Shown: positions 1-5,398 of the stretch, piece after piece
Layout of the letters: each line of letters starts with the position of its first letter
How positions within the stretch are numbered: the stretch's first letter is position 1
Notes under the pieces: model-generated
What the model was told of the DNA's origin: nothing
What the model saw: the letters and a program-made list of their open reading frames with translations, nothing else
Database searches by the model: none
Made by a program: the position numbers and the translations under genes
Assembly (NCBI GenBank): GCA_021775195.1
Contig: JAJFIG010000481.1
Coordinates: 1 to 5,398 of the forward strand
Reading direction: 5' to 3'
DNA from: Rhodospirillales bacterium
Lineage (GTDB): Bacteria; Pseudomonadota; Alphaproteobacteria; Rhodospirillales; 2-02-FULL-58-16
Length of the DNA stretch: 5,398 bases

Positions 1-2141
1 CCCTCGGCGATGACCATGAGATCGAGGCTCTTGGCCATGGCGAGAATGGCCTCCACCAGCGATGCGTCCCCCGAGTCGTCGGTGATGCCGTGAATGAAGG
101 AGCGGTCGATCTTGAGCCGATCGATGGGAAACTTCTTCAGATAGCTGAGTGAGGAGAATCCGGTGCCGAAATCATCGATCGAGAGATGAACACCCATATT
201 CTTCAATCCCGTCAGCCAATCCATGGATTCCGGTGAATCCTCAATGATCAAGTTCTCGGTGATTTCCAGAGTGAGCTGGTCCGGGGGGAGGCCGGCCTGC
301 TCAAGAATTTCCCCGATGTCCTGGGGCGAAAACCCGCCGTGCAGAACCTGGCACGCGGAGACATTGACGGTAATATTAAATCCCGGGTGTTCGGCCGCGC
401 ACCAACCGGCTGCCTGGCGGCAGGCGGCGCGCAGTACCCATTTGCCGAGAGGATCGATCAGGCCGGTTTCTTCCGCCTGTGGGATGAAGACCTCCGGCAA
501 AACCTGCCCCTTGCGCGGGTGGTTCCAACGCAGCAACGCCTCGGCGCCGATGGCCTCACCGTTCCGGATGTCGACAATCGGTTGATAATTAACCTCGAAC
601 TCCCGGTTCTCGACCGCCCGGTGAAGATCATTCTCGAGTTCGAGCCGGCTCCGCGCGGCGGCGTTCATCTCAGGGGTGAAGAAATGGTACCGTTTGCGCC
701 CCTGCTCCTTGGCCTCGTACATGGCCATATCGGCATTGCGCAGCATTTCCTCGGCATCCGCGGTGTCGACGGGAAAGACGGTGATGCCGATGCTGGCGCT
801 GCTGTAGGCGGAGTAGGTTCCGAGCCGATAGGGTTTGGTTAACGTCCGGATAATCTTCTCGGCGATGTTGGCGGCATCCTGAGACGATCGGATGTCCTCA
901 AGAATGACGGTGAATTCGTCGCCTCCCAGGCGTGCCACGCTGTCCGCCCGGCGCACGCAGTCCTCGAGCCGGAGGGCGGCCTGCTTCAGCAAATCGTCAC
1001 CGATTCCGTGTCCCAGGGTATCGTTGATGGTCTTGAAACGGTCGAGGTCGATGAACAGCAAAGCGACCAGGTTGCCGCGCCGCTCGGCCGCGGTCAGCGC
1101 CTTTCCGAGACGGTCCGCAAACAGGGTCCGGTTGGGCAGATTGGTCAACGGATCGTGGGTGGCCTGATCGTAGATGCGTTTCTGCACTTTTTTTCGCTCG
1201 GTGATTTCCCGCTGGAGTTCCGCGGTCCGGTCTTTGACTTTTTCTTCTAGGTCGTCGCGGGCTTGGCGCAGCAATTGGTTCGACCGTTTCTTTTCGGTGA
1301 CGTCGTTGAAGAGGATGGTCAGGCCGGCGTACTTCTGGCTGACGTCCAGCATGCGCTCGATGCTGACCGTGAAGACGCGTTCGTCGTCGTAGCGCTGCCA
1401 GGTTTTCTCGAATGTTCGCGCGCAGCCGCCATCGTTCACGGCTTTGATCTCGTCCTCGATCCAATGCGGCCGCTGCCTGGTTTTTTCCGGGTCGTAGTAA
1501 TAGGCGCCGGACCCAGGATTGTCCGAGAACAAGACGGCGGCGGCGTGATTGAGGTTGACGATGTAGCCGTCCGTATCGGTCAGGATCACCGGCGACGACA
1601 GGCTTTCGAACAGTGTCAGGTACATGTTCTTTTCGTTGGCCATCAGGCGATTGGCCTCGGCCAGATCCCTGATTTGGAATTCATGGGGCGCGCCGGACCA
1701 CTCGGTGCAGAACCCGATTTCGATGCGGTCGAAACACCGATGCAGATAAAGAAAGACGGAATCCGGATCCTCGAAGCTCCCCTGGGCAGCGATGAGATCG
1801 ACAAAGCACTGGCGGTAGTACTTCATCAGGCCGAGGAACATGGAAAGGCTGACGCCCCGGGCCCGATGTTTCTGTGCCTGCACCACACCGAACCGGGATA
1901 CCGGGTCGTCCGTGTAGTCCTCGTCTGGACGGAGTTCGGGAATTTTCCCGCTTTTGGTCGCATTTTCGGTAATGGCGACCGTCAATCCGGCAAGGGAAAG
2001 ACGCCATGCCTCCTTCAGGGTCGAGGTGTATTTTGTGTAGTCCTGGCGTTCCGCGTAAACCAGGAGACGCCCCATCATCCAGTCTTCCTGGCTTTTCAGG
2101 AGGTCGTTCAAGGCGGTGAGATCGGTCGGGGTTAGGGTCAT
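1..2141 (-). CDS. PAS-GGDEF-EAL cyclic-di-GMP signalling protein, 3' end cut by window edge
   Basis: The frame stays open from the ATG at 2141 to the window edge: 713 complete codons with no stop or frameshift. Residues 1-150 are a predicted helical region of no family I can name. Residues about 170-283 look like a PAS domain (VILTDTDGYIVNLN at 185-198, ending in the PAC-like LTILFNDVTEKK). Residues 285-325 are a charged coiled-coil linker. The GGDEF domain (about 326-490) has DxLT/NLPNR, FIDLDRFK, the active site GGDEF at 406-410 and an I-site RxxD (RRAD, 397-400) five residues upstream. The EAL domain (about 500 onward) has EALLRW at 534-539, N593, LEITEN with E626, DDFGTG at 656-661 and K677, and is cut at IAEG, roughly 50 residues early. 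By family knowledge these motifs predict both diguanylate cyclase and cyclic-di-GMP phosphodiesterase activity; which dominates cannot be read. No transmembrane segment is evident, so it is probably cytosolic. The ATG at 2141 lacks a clear Shine-Dalgarno; Met22 (2078) has AGGAAG five bases upstream and is an alternative start. A 436-bp gap upstream suggests its own promoter. Confidence 0.95.
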   Translation of the reverse strand, partial: MTLTPTDLTALNDLLKSQEDWMMGRLLVYAERQDYTKYTSTLKEAWRLSLAGLTVAITENATKSGKIPELRPDEDYTDDPVSRFGVVQAQKHRARGVSLSMFLGLMKYYRQCFVDLIAAQGSFEDPDSVFLYLHRCFDRIEIGFCTEWSGAPHEFQIRDLAEANRLMANEKNMYLTLFESLSSPVILTDTDGYIVNLNHAAAVLFSDNPGSGAYYYDPEKTRQRPHWIEDEIKAVNDGGCARTFEKTWQRYDDERVFTVSIERMLDVSQKYAGLTILFNDVTEKKRSNQLLRQARDDLEEKVKDRTAELQREITERKKVQKRIYDQATHDPLTNLPNRTLFADRLGKALTAAERRGNLVALLFIDLDRFKTINDTLGHGIGDDLLKQAALRLEDCVRRADSVARLGGDEFTVILEDIRSSQDAANIAEKIIRTLTKPYRLGTYSAYSSASIGITVFPVDTADAEEMLRNADMAMYEAKEQGRKRYHFFTPEMNAAARSRLELENDLHRAVENREFEVNYQPIVDIRNGEAIGAEALLRWNHPRKGQVLPEVFIPQAEETGLIDPLGKWVLRAACRQAAGWCAAEHPGFNITVNVSACQVLHGGFSPQDIGEILEQAGLPPDQLTLEITENLIIEDSPESMDWLTGLKNMGVHLSIDDFGTGFSSLSYLKKFPIDRLKIDRSFIHGITDDSGDASLVEAILAMAKSLDLMVIAE

Positions 2142-2212
2142 GGGAATCTGCAACTAAAAGCGCATAAGCCCAAACTCAGTTTATAATCACTCTAAATAAT
2201 CCAGCTTTCTGT

Positions 2213-2243
2213 TTTAAACGAAAACGTTTTAATGAATCGTCAA
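2213..2243 (-). promoter_or_regulatory. Possible promoter and operator for the GGDEF/EAL gene
   Basis: On the minus strand TTGACG (2238-2243) matches five of six bases of a sigma-70 -35 box. The -10 side is weak: the best candidate is TTTAAA at 2213-2218 with a long 19-base spacer. Filling this span is an imperfect palindrome (2213-2232) with arms AAACG/CGTTT around AAAA, extended by two A-T pairs past one mismatch, so 7 of 8 positions pair. It contains the perfect 10-mer AAAACGTTTT (2221-2230). A palindrome lying over a promoter spacer is a typical repressor position. The A+T richness makes chance matches likely, and the start codon is about 70-100 bases downstream. Confidence 0.3.
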
Positions 2244-2410
2244 CAAAGATAAAAATTCATACTTCACTAGAATTAAGTATATAATTATCCGCAGTAGCGG
2301 TCAACACATCATGATTCAAGCGGGGCTCCCGTTATTACATGATTATTATTGGTATATTGTTTTCGTGAATGATAGCTCATCCGCGTTTTACGAGGGCTGG
2401 TTTAACTGAA

Positions 2411-2506
2411 GGTGTTGCATGCCAACCGGCTTGCAACCCTGCCTTTTACGGGATGGTGATTTCCCCGGCGTTCAGGTGTCTGGCGCTTCGAGGACAGGCG
2501 GAACGC
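2411..2506. repeat. Block of three adjacent inverted repeats (structured RNA or dispersed repeat)
   Basis: Three hairpin-forming inverted repeats lie almost end to end. The first (2414-2437) has arms GTTGCA/TGCAAC, a T-T mismatch, inner arms GCC/GGC and a four-base AACC loop; a G-C pair outside one mismatch extends it. The second (2450-2465) is GGGA/TCCC around eight bases. The third (2468-2506) has outer arms GCGTTC/GAACGC and inner arms TGTC/GACA separated by small internal loops of three and four bases, capped by about 12 bases. None is followed by a T-run, so they are poor terminator candidates. They may form a structured RNA on either strand, or belong to a REP- or MITE-like repeat. The family is not identified. 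Confidence 0.45.
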
Positions 2507-2539
2507 GACCGGTACCTCCTCAGTTCTGATGGACGGGGC

Positions 2540-2577
2540 GCCAGGGAGACTGGCCCGGCCGCGTGTGCGGCAGGCCG
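2540..2577. repeat. G+C-rich inverted repeats just after the GYD stop codon
   Basis: Two short inverted repeats sit directly 3' of the GYD gene: GCCAG/CTGGC (2540-2554, five-base loop) and GCCGC/GCGGC around GTGT (2558-2571). The second competes with an alternative CGGCC/GGCCG pairing (2556-2560 with 2573-2577). They could protect the mRNA 3' end or give weak termination, but the minus strand has no T-run after them. In G+C-rich DNA stems of this length also arise by chance. Confidence 0.3.
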
Positions 2578-2856
2578 CTACGCCTTGCCGGCGGCACGGG
2601 CGAGGGTTTCGGAATCGAAGGCCGCCATTGTTTCGATGCGGCCGTAGCCCTGGGTGACGTACCAGACGGCGAATGTCAGCAGGGGTTCCGGCTCCGGCGC
2701 CTCGACAACGTCGACGAAGTCATAGCGGCCCTGGGTGTAGTAGGTGGCTTCCAGGGTGATGCCCAGTTGCCCGAGCTTGGCGGAGGCGCTTTCAACCCGT
2801 TTCTTGTGCTTCTTGGCCCAATCGCCGCTCAGAGTGCCGAGTAGAATGTATTTCAT
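2578..2856 (-). CDS. GYD-domain protein, 92 residues
   Basis: This small soluble protein starts MKYILLGTLSGDWAKK and carries the hallmark core of the GYD family: strand-helix, then TQGRYDFVDVVEAP at about 41-54, a helix at about 57-70, and a closing IETMAAFD strand at 74-81. Family members are usually 90-110 residues, so the gene appears complete. The family has a ferredoxin-like alpha/beta fold; its biochemical role is not established and none is assigned. The start at 2856 is set by a GGAGGT ribosome binding site five bases upstream, although the same frame stays open much further back through the stress-protein gene. It lies 31 bases after the universal stress protein stop, so it is probably the last gene of the protease operon. 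The stop is TAG at 2578-2580. Confidence 0.88.
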   Translation of the reverse strand: MKYILLGTLSGDWAKKHKKRVESASAKLGQLGITLEATYYTQGRYDFVDVVEAPEPEPLLTFAVWYVTQGYGRIETMAAFDSETLARAAGKA

Positions 2857-2861
2857 CGCAC

Positions 2862-2867
2862 ACCTCC
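2862..2867 (-). promoter_or_regulatory. Ribosome binding site of the GYD gene
   Basis: GGAGGT on the minus strand lies five bases before the ATG at 2856. It is the strongest Shine-Dalgarno in front of any gene here, and it decides the start over the longer open frame. It suggests independent, efficient initiation on this small gene rather than reliance on coupling. Confidence 0.8.
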
Positions 2868-2887
2868 AACGATATTCAACATTTGCA

Positions 2888-3775
2888 CTAATAACGCACC
2901 AATAGTACCGAGCAGTCGATGCGCTCGAACAAGTCGGCTGTGCCAACGCCGTCGAGCAGCGGCGAGGCGGCGCCCAGAACCATGACCGTGGCGTGGTCGC
3001 GCTGGGCCGTCCGGCACAGTCGGTCGAGGTCGGCATCGGGCATGCTGACGAACCGAACCGGCAGGCGATGCCCTCGTAACTCCTTTTCCAGCGTAAGACG
3101 CCAGCGCCCGGCTTCCACGGCGTCGCCGGTGGCGAGAACGATCTCCATTCCGGCGCCTTCGCGGTCGGCGAGTTGGATGGCGGCGGTGATGACGCGGGCG
3201 GCGTCGGCGGAGCCGTCGTAAACGGCCAGAACCGGGCCTTTGAAAGCAACCCTATGACGCAACACGAGAACCGACCCCGAGGCTCCGGCGGCGACGGCCC
3301 TGGCTGTGGTACCGGGGGGGCGCCGGTGGTTGAGGGAGGGGCCGGGAAAGCCGCCCGTCGACCAGCCGACGATGACCAGGTCGGCGTCCTCGGCCAGGGC
3401 CAGTACCTCGGTGGCGACACGGCCGCGGCGGACCTGGAAGGACGACCTGACCCGGCGGCGGGCTGCTGCTTCTTCGACCGCCCGTCGTCCCCGTGCGGCC
3501 TGGGCTCGCAATGCCTGTTGTACCGTGCCCAGGGTGAGGTGCTGACGCCCGGCCGAAAGCAGGCTCACGGCGCTGGCCTCGGGGTGTTCGGCGAGGCGCA
3601 GAAGATCGATGTCCTCGACGAAGAGACCCAAAAGTTCGGCCTCCAGGCGGGCCGCCAGATTGGCGACGGACTCGATGGTAAAGAGGTTTTCCGGTGTCGA
3701 ATCGACGGCCATGAGAATGCGCCGGAAACGAACGGCCGCATGGTCCTCAGCGGGTTCGTCGGGCGGGGCGCTCAT
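2888..3775 (-). CDS. Tandem universal stress protein (two UspA-like domains), 295 residues
   Basis: Two UspA-type alpha/beta domains are fused. Domain 1 (about 16-173) opens with FRRILMAVDSTPEN (D24 at the usual nucleotide-site position) and ends in DADLVIVGWSTGG...SVLVLR. Domain 2 (about 178-295) opens with GPVLAVYDGSADAA (D187) and ends in VMVLGAAS...CSVLLVRY. UspA family members bind ATP or act in stress adaptation. The classical G-2x-G-9x-G-S/T signature is displaced in domain 1: G142, G145 and G155-T156 fit the spacing but sit five residues later than usual after the strand, with an extended loop. Domain 2 lacks the signature, so it may not bind ATP. At 295 residues the length is normal for tandem Usps. 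The ATG at 3775 overlaps the protease TGA by four bases, implying translational coupling, and has GGGGAG eight bases upstream. Predicted cytosolic. Confidence 0.9.
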   Translation of the reverse strand: MSAPPDEPAEDHAAVRFRRILMAVDSTPENLFTIESVANLAARLEAELLGLFVEDIDLLRLAEHPEASAVSLLSAGRQHLTLGTVQQALRAQAARGRRAVEEAAARRRVRSSFQVRRGRVATEVLALAEDADLVIVGWSTGGFPGPSLNHRRPPGTTARAVAAGASGSVLVLRHRVAFKGPVLAVYDGSADAARVITAAIQLADREGAGMEIVLATGDAVEAGRWRLTLEKELRGHRLPVRFVSMPDADLDRLCRTAQRDHATVMVLGAASPLLDGVGTADLFERIDCSVLLVRY

Positions 3776-5398
3776 TTGTCACGCTCCCCTTTGTCCGGAC
3801 GGCCTGGAAGACGGCGCGATGGCGGTCCGGCGGCGAAGGACCGGGCCTTGGTGGCGAAGGCCGCCAGCCGGCGGGCGACGGCGCCGTTGAGGCTGCCGAT
3901 GGGATAACGGCCCTTGCCGTCGGGCAGGCCCGCCGCCTGGCCGGTGAGGATCTCAATGCCCTGATCAATGGTCTCGACGGCATAGATTTGGAAGGTGCCG
4001 GCACGGGCCGCGTCGACCACGTCGGCGCGCAGCATCAGGTGATGGACGTTGGCGGCGGGGATGAGCACACCCTGGTCGCCGGTGAGGCCGCGGGCGGCGC
4101 AGACATCGAAAAAGCCCTCGATCTTCTCATTGACCCCGCCGATGGCCTGGACCCGCCCGTGCTGGTCGACGGACCCGGTAACCGCCAGAGACTGCCTGAC
4201 CGGAACCTCGGCAAGGGCCGAGAGCAGGGCGTAGAGTTCGGCCGAGGAGGCGCTGTCGCCGTCGACGCCGCCGTAGGATTGCTCGAAGACCAGGCTGGCG
4301 GAAAGGGACAGGGGCTGGTCGCCGGCGAAGCGGGTGCTCAGGTAGGAAGCCAGGATCATCACGCCCTTGGAATGCAGCGGCCCGCCGAGGGTGACGGCGC
4401 GCTCGATATCGAGGACCTCGCCCTTGCCCATGCGCACCCGGCAGGTGATGCGGCTGGGGCGGCCAAAGGCGAAGTGGTCGAGCTGGATGACGCTGAGGCC
4501 GTTGACCTGGCCGGTGGCGACACCGTCGGTCTCGATGACCAGGGTGCCGCGCTCGATGGTTTCCTGGATCTCCTGGCGGATGCGGTCGGAGCGGTAGATC
4601 TTGGCGTCGATGGCCTTCTGTACGTGCTTGGCAGCGACGGTCTTGGCGTTGGCATTGCCAGCCCAGTAGTCGGCCTCGCGCACGAGATCGACGATAGTGC
4701 CCATGTGGGTGGTCAGCTTCTCGGCATCGTCGGCCAGGCGGGCGCCGTGCTCTACGACGCGGGCGACGGCGCCCGCGTTCATGGGCTTCAAGTCCTCGCG
4801 GGCGGCGACGGCGGCGATCAGGCGGCCGTACTGCAGGGCGCTGTCGTCGGTGCGATCCATGCAAGTGCCGAAGTCGGCGGCGACCTTGAACATCTCGCGA
4901 AAATCCGGCTCGTAGTGGCCGAGCAGGTAATAGAGCATGGGCTCGCCCATGAGCACGACCTTGAGGTCGAGGGGGATGGGTTCGGGCTCCAGGGTCACGG
5001 TGCTGACCCAGCCCATGGATTCGGCCGGGGATTCGATGCGGATGCGCCGGCCGCGTAGGGCCCTGAGCAGTGTTTCCCAGGCAAAGGGCTGCATGAGAAG
5101 CTTGCGGGCATCGAGGATCAGGGCACCGCCGTTGGCCCGGTGCAGGGCGCCGGGCTTGATCAGGTTGAAATCGGTGACCAGGGTGCCGAACTGGGTCAGG
5201 TGCTCGATGCGGCCGATAAGGTTGGGCTGGGTCGGATGGTCCTCGTAAACCACCGGCGCGCAAAGGAGCGGGCCGTCGGACCCGGACTCCGGTTGGGCCC
5301 CGTCGCCGTTTCCCTTTTCGGCCGGTGGGCAGGACTGGTCGACGAGGACATTGACCTGATACCGGCGAAAGGACACCGGTTCGTCGCCGCCGCGCCGT
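3772..5398 (-). CDS. Lon-related ATP-dependent protease (LonB-like, COG1067 type), C-terminal 541 codons
   Basis: The gene enters from the right edge and ends at TGA 3772-3774; family members are about 800 residues, so roughly the N-terminal third is missing. Numbering here starts from the GTG codon at 5376, which is probably internal. Residues 53-174 are the second half of the AAA+ module: NLIGRIEH, GALHRANGG, the Walker B region ALILDAR (84-91), then FKVAADF. Residues about 181-260 are the helical lid. Residues about 270-478 are the S16 Lon protease domain, with VNGLSVIQL, AFGRPSRIT and GGPLHSKGV. The catalytic Ser is in GDSASSAE (Ser375, codon 4252-4254) and the Lys in GGVNEKIEG (Lys418, codon 4123-4125). 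Their 43-residue spacing equals that of Escherichia coli Lon (679/722). Expected role: ATP-dependent degradation of damaged or regulatory proteins in the cytosol. Oddities are a Gly/Pro/acidic insertion at 16-39 bounded by two cysteines, and a basic C-terminal tail. It is first of the visible genes in the protease-Usp-GYD cluster. Confidence 0.95.
   Translation of the reverse strand, partial: RRGGDEPVSFRRYQVNVLVDQSCPPAEKGNGDGAQPESGSDGPLLCAPVVYEDHPTQPNLIGRIEHLTQFGTLVTDFNLIKPGALHRANGGALILDARKLLMQPFAWETLLRALRGRRIRIESPAESMGWVSTVTLEPEPIPLDLKVVLMGEPMLYYLLGHYEPDFREMFKVAADFGTCMDRTDDSALQYGRLIAAVAAREDLKPMNAGAVARVVEHGARLADDAEKLTTHMGTIVDLVREADYWAGNANAKTVAAKHVQKAIDAKIYRSDRIRQEIQETIERGTLVIETDGVATGQVNGLSVIQLDHFAFGRPSRITCRVRMGKGEVLDIERAVTLGGPLHSKGVMILASYLSTRFAGDQPLSLSASLVFEQSYGGVDGDSASSAELYALLSALAEVPVRQSLAVTGSVDQHGRVQAIGGVNEKIEGFFDVCAARGLTGDQGVLIPAANVHHLMLRADVVDAARAGTFQIYAVETIDQGIEILTGQAAGLPDGKGRYPIGSLNGAVARRLAAFATKARSFAAGPPSRRLPGRPDKGERDK
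3784..3789 (-). promoter_or_regulatory. Ribosome binding site of the universal stress protein gene
   Basis: GGGGAG on the minus strand lies eight bases before the ATG at 3775, inside the last codons of the protease gene. Together with the ATGA overlap it supports this start and coupled translation. Confidence 0.65.

Larger units (their letters stand above)
2142..2577. other. 436-bp intergenic region with two different halves
   Basis: No convincing gene lies here. The half next to the GGDEF/EAL gene (about 2160-2360) is A+T-rich: hand counts give 35 G+C of 120 over 2161-2280, far below the flanking genes. It probably holds that gene's promoter. The half next to the GYD gene (about 2411-2577) is G+C-rich and dense in inverted repeats. 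No G+C stem followed by a T-run on the minus strand was found after the GYD stop, so no intrinsic terminator is called and readthrough into the GGDEF/EAL gene is possible. A plus-strand open frame at 2369-2647 is treated as spurious. Confidence 0.8.

Noticed and set aside
1263..2135. Plus-strand open frame of 290 codons opposite the PAS and N-terminal region
   Set aside because: The minus strand carries a continuous 713-codon frame with recognisable domains; the antisense product has no family signature.
2310..2344. Repeated CATGATT (2310-2316 and 2338-2344) and palindrome ATCATGAT
   Set aside because: These are short, common words in A+T-rich DNA with no supporting context.
2395..2437. Integron attC-like site (TTTAACTGAAGG followed by GTTGCAT)
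   Set aside because: The R-box does not fit GTTRRRY (C at the second R), and the GTT...AAC arms are ordered opposite to an attC site. No integrase or cassette array is present.
2411..2506. Cyclic-di-GMP (GEMM) or other known riboswitch upstream of the GGDEF/EAL gene
   Set aside because: Neither strand shows the conserved GEMM core, and the block is about 270 bases from the start codon with the probable promoter in between.
2514..2520. AGGAGGT Shine-Dalgarno on the minus strand in the intergenic region
   Set aside because: No ATG, GTG or TTG lies at a usable distance downstream, so it does not mark a gene.
2578..3420. Extended GYD frame starting far upstream inside the Usp gene
   Set aside because: The extension is Pro/Ser/Arg-rich out-of-frame translation of the Usp gene; the GYD family start and a strong ribosome binding site both point to 2856.
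3988..5058. Long plus-strand open frame of 356 codons opposite the protease gene
   Set aside because: It is antisense to a gene with clear S16 motifs; its Gly/Ala/Asp/Val-rich product is typical of a shadow frame in G+C-rich DNA.

Overview
The window is G+C-rich, strongly bacterial DNA, apart from one A+T-rich intergenic island. All four supported genes lie on the minus strand. Gene content (a COG1067-type Lon-related protease, a tandem universal stress protein, a GYD-domain protein and a hybrid GGDEF/EAL signalling protein) suggests a high-G+C proteobacterium or close relative. Nothing in the window fixes the genus.

Reading in the direction of transcription (right to left), 5398-3772 holds the C-terminal 541 codons of a Lon-related, LonB-like ATP-dependent protease with an intact Ser-Lys dyad; its N-terminus lies outside the window. 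Its TGA stop overlaps the ATG of a 295-residue two-domain universal stress protein (3775-2888) in an ATGA junction. After 31 nt a 92-residue GYD-domain protein follows (2856-2578) with a strong ribosome binding site. These three look like one stress or protein-quality-control operon.

A 436-bp gap (2142-2577) follows. Its operon-proximal part (about 2411-2577) is G+C-rich and packed with inverted repeats, three of them nearly contiguous at 2411-2506. No gene explains them, so they may be a structured RNA or a dispersed repeat. Its distal part (about 2160-2360) is A+T-rich, about 29% G+C over 2161-2280 by hand count. It carries a palindromic operator-like site beside a possible -35 box, and is the probable promoter region of the next gene.

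The last gene (2141-1, running off the left edge) encodes at least 713 residues: an unrecognised helical N-terminal input region, a PAS-like domain, a coiled-coil linker, a GGDEF domain with catalytic motif and inhibitory I-site, and an EAL domain with its visible catalytic motifs intact. It is probably a cyclic-di-GMP cyclase/phosphodiesterase with its own promoter.

I see no rRNA, tRNA, CRISPR array, transposase or recognisable defence system. The least explained parts are the structured intergenic block and the N-terminal region of the cyclic-di-GMP protein.
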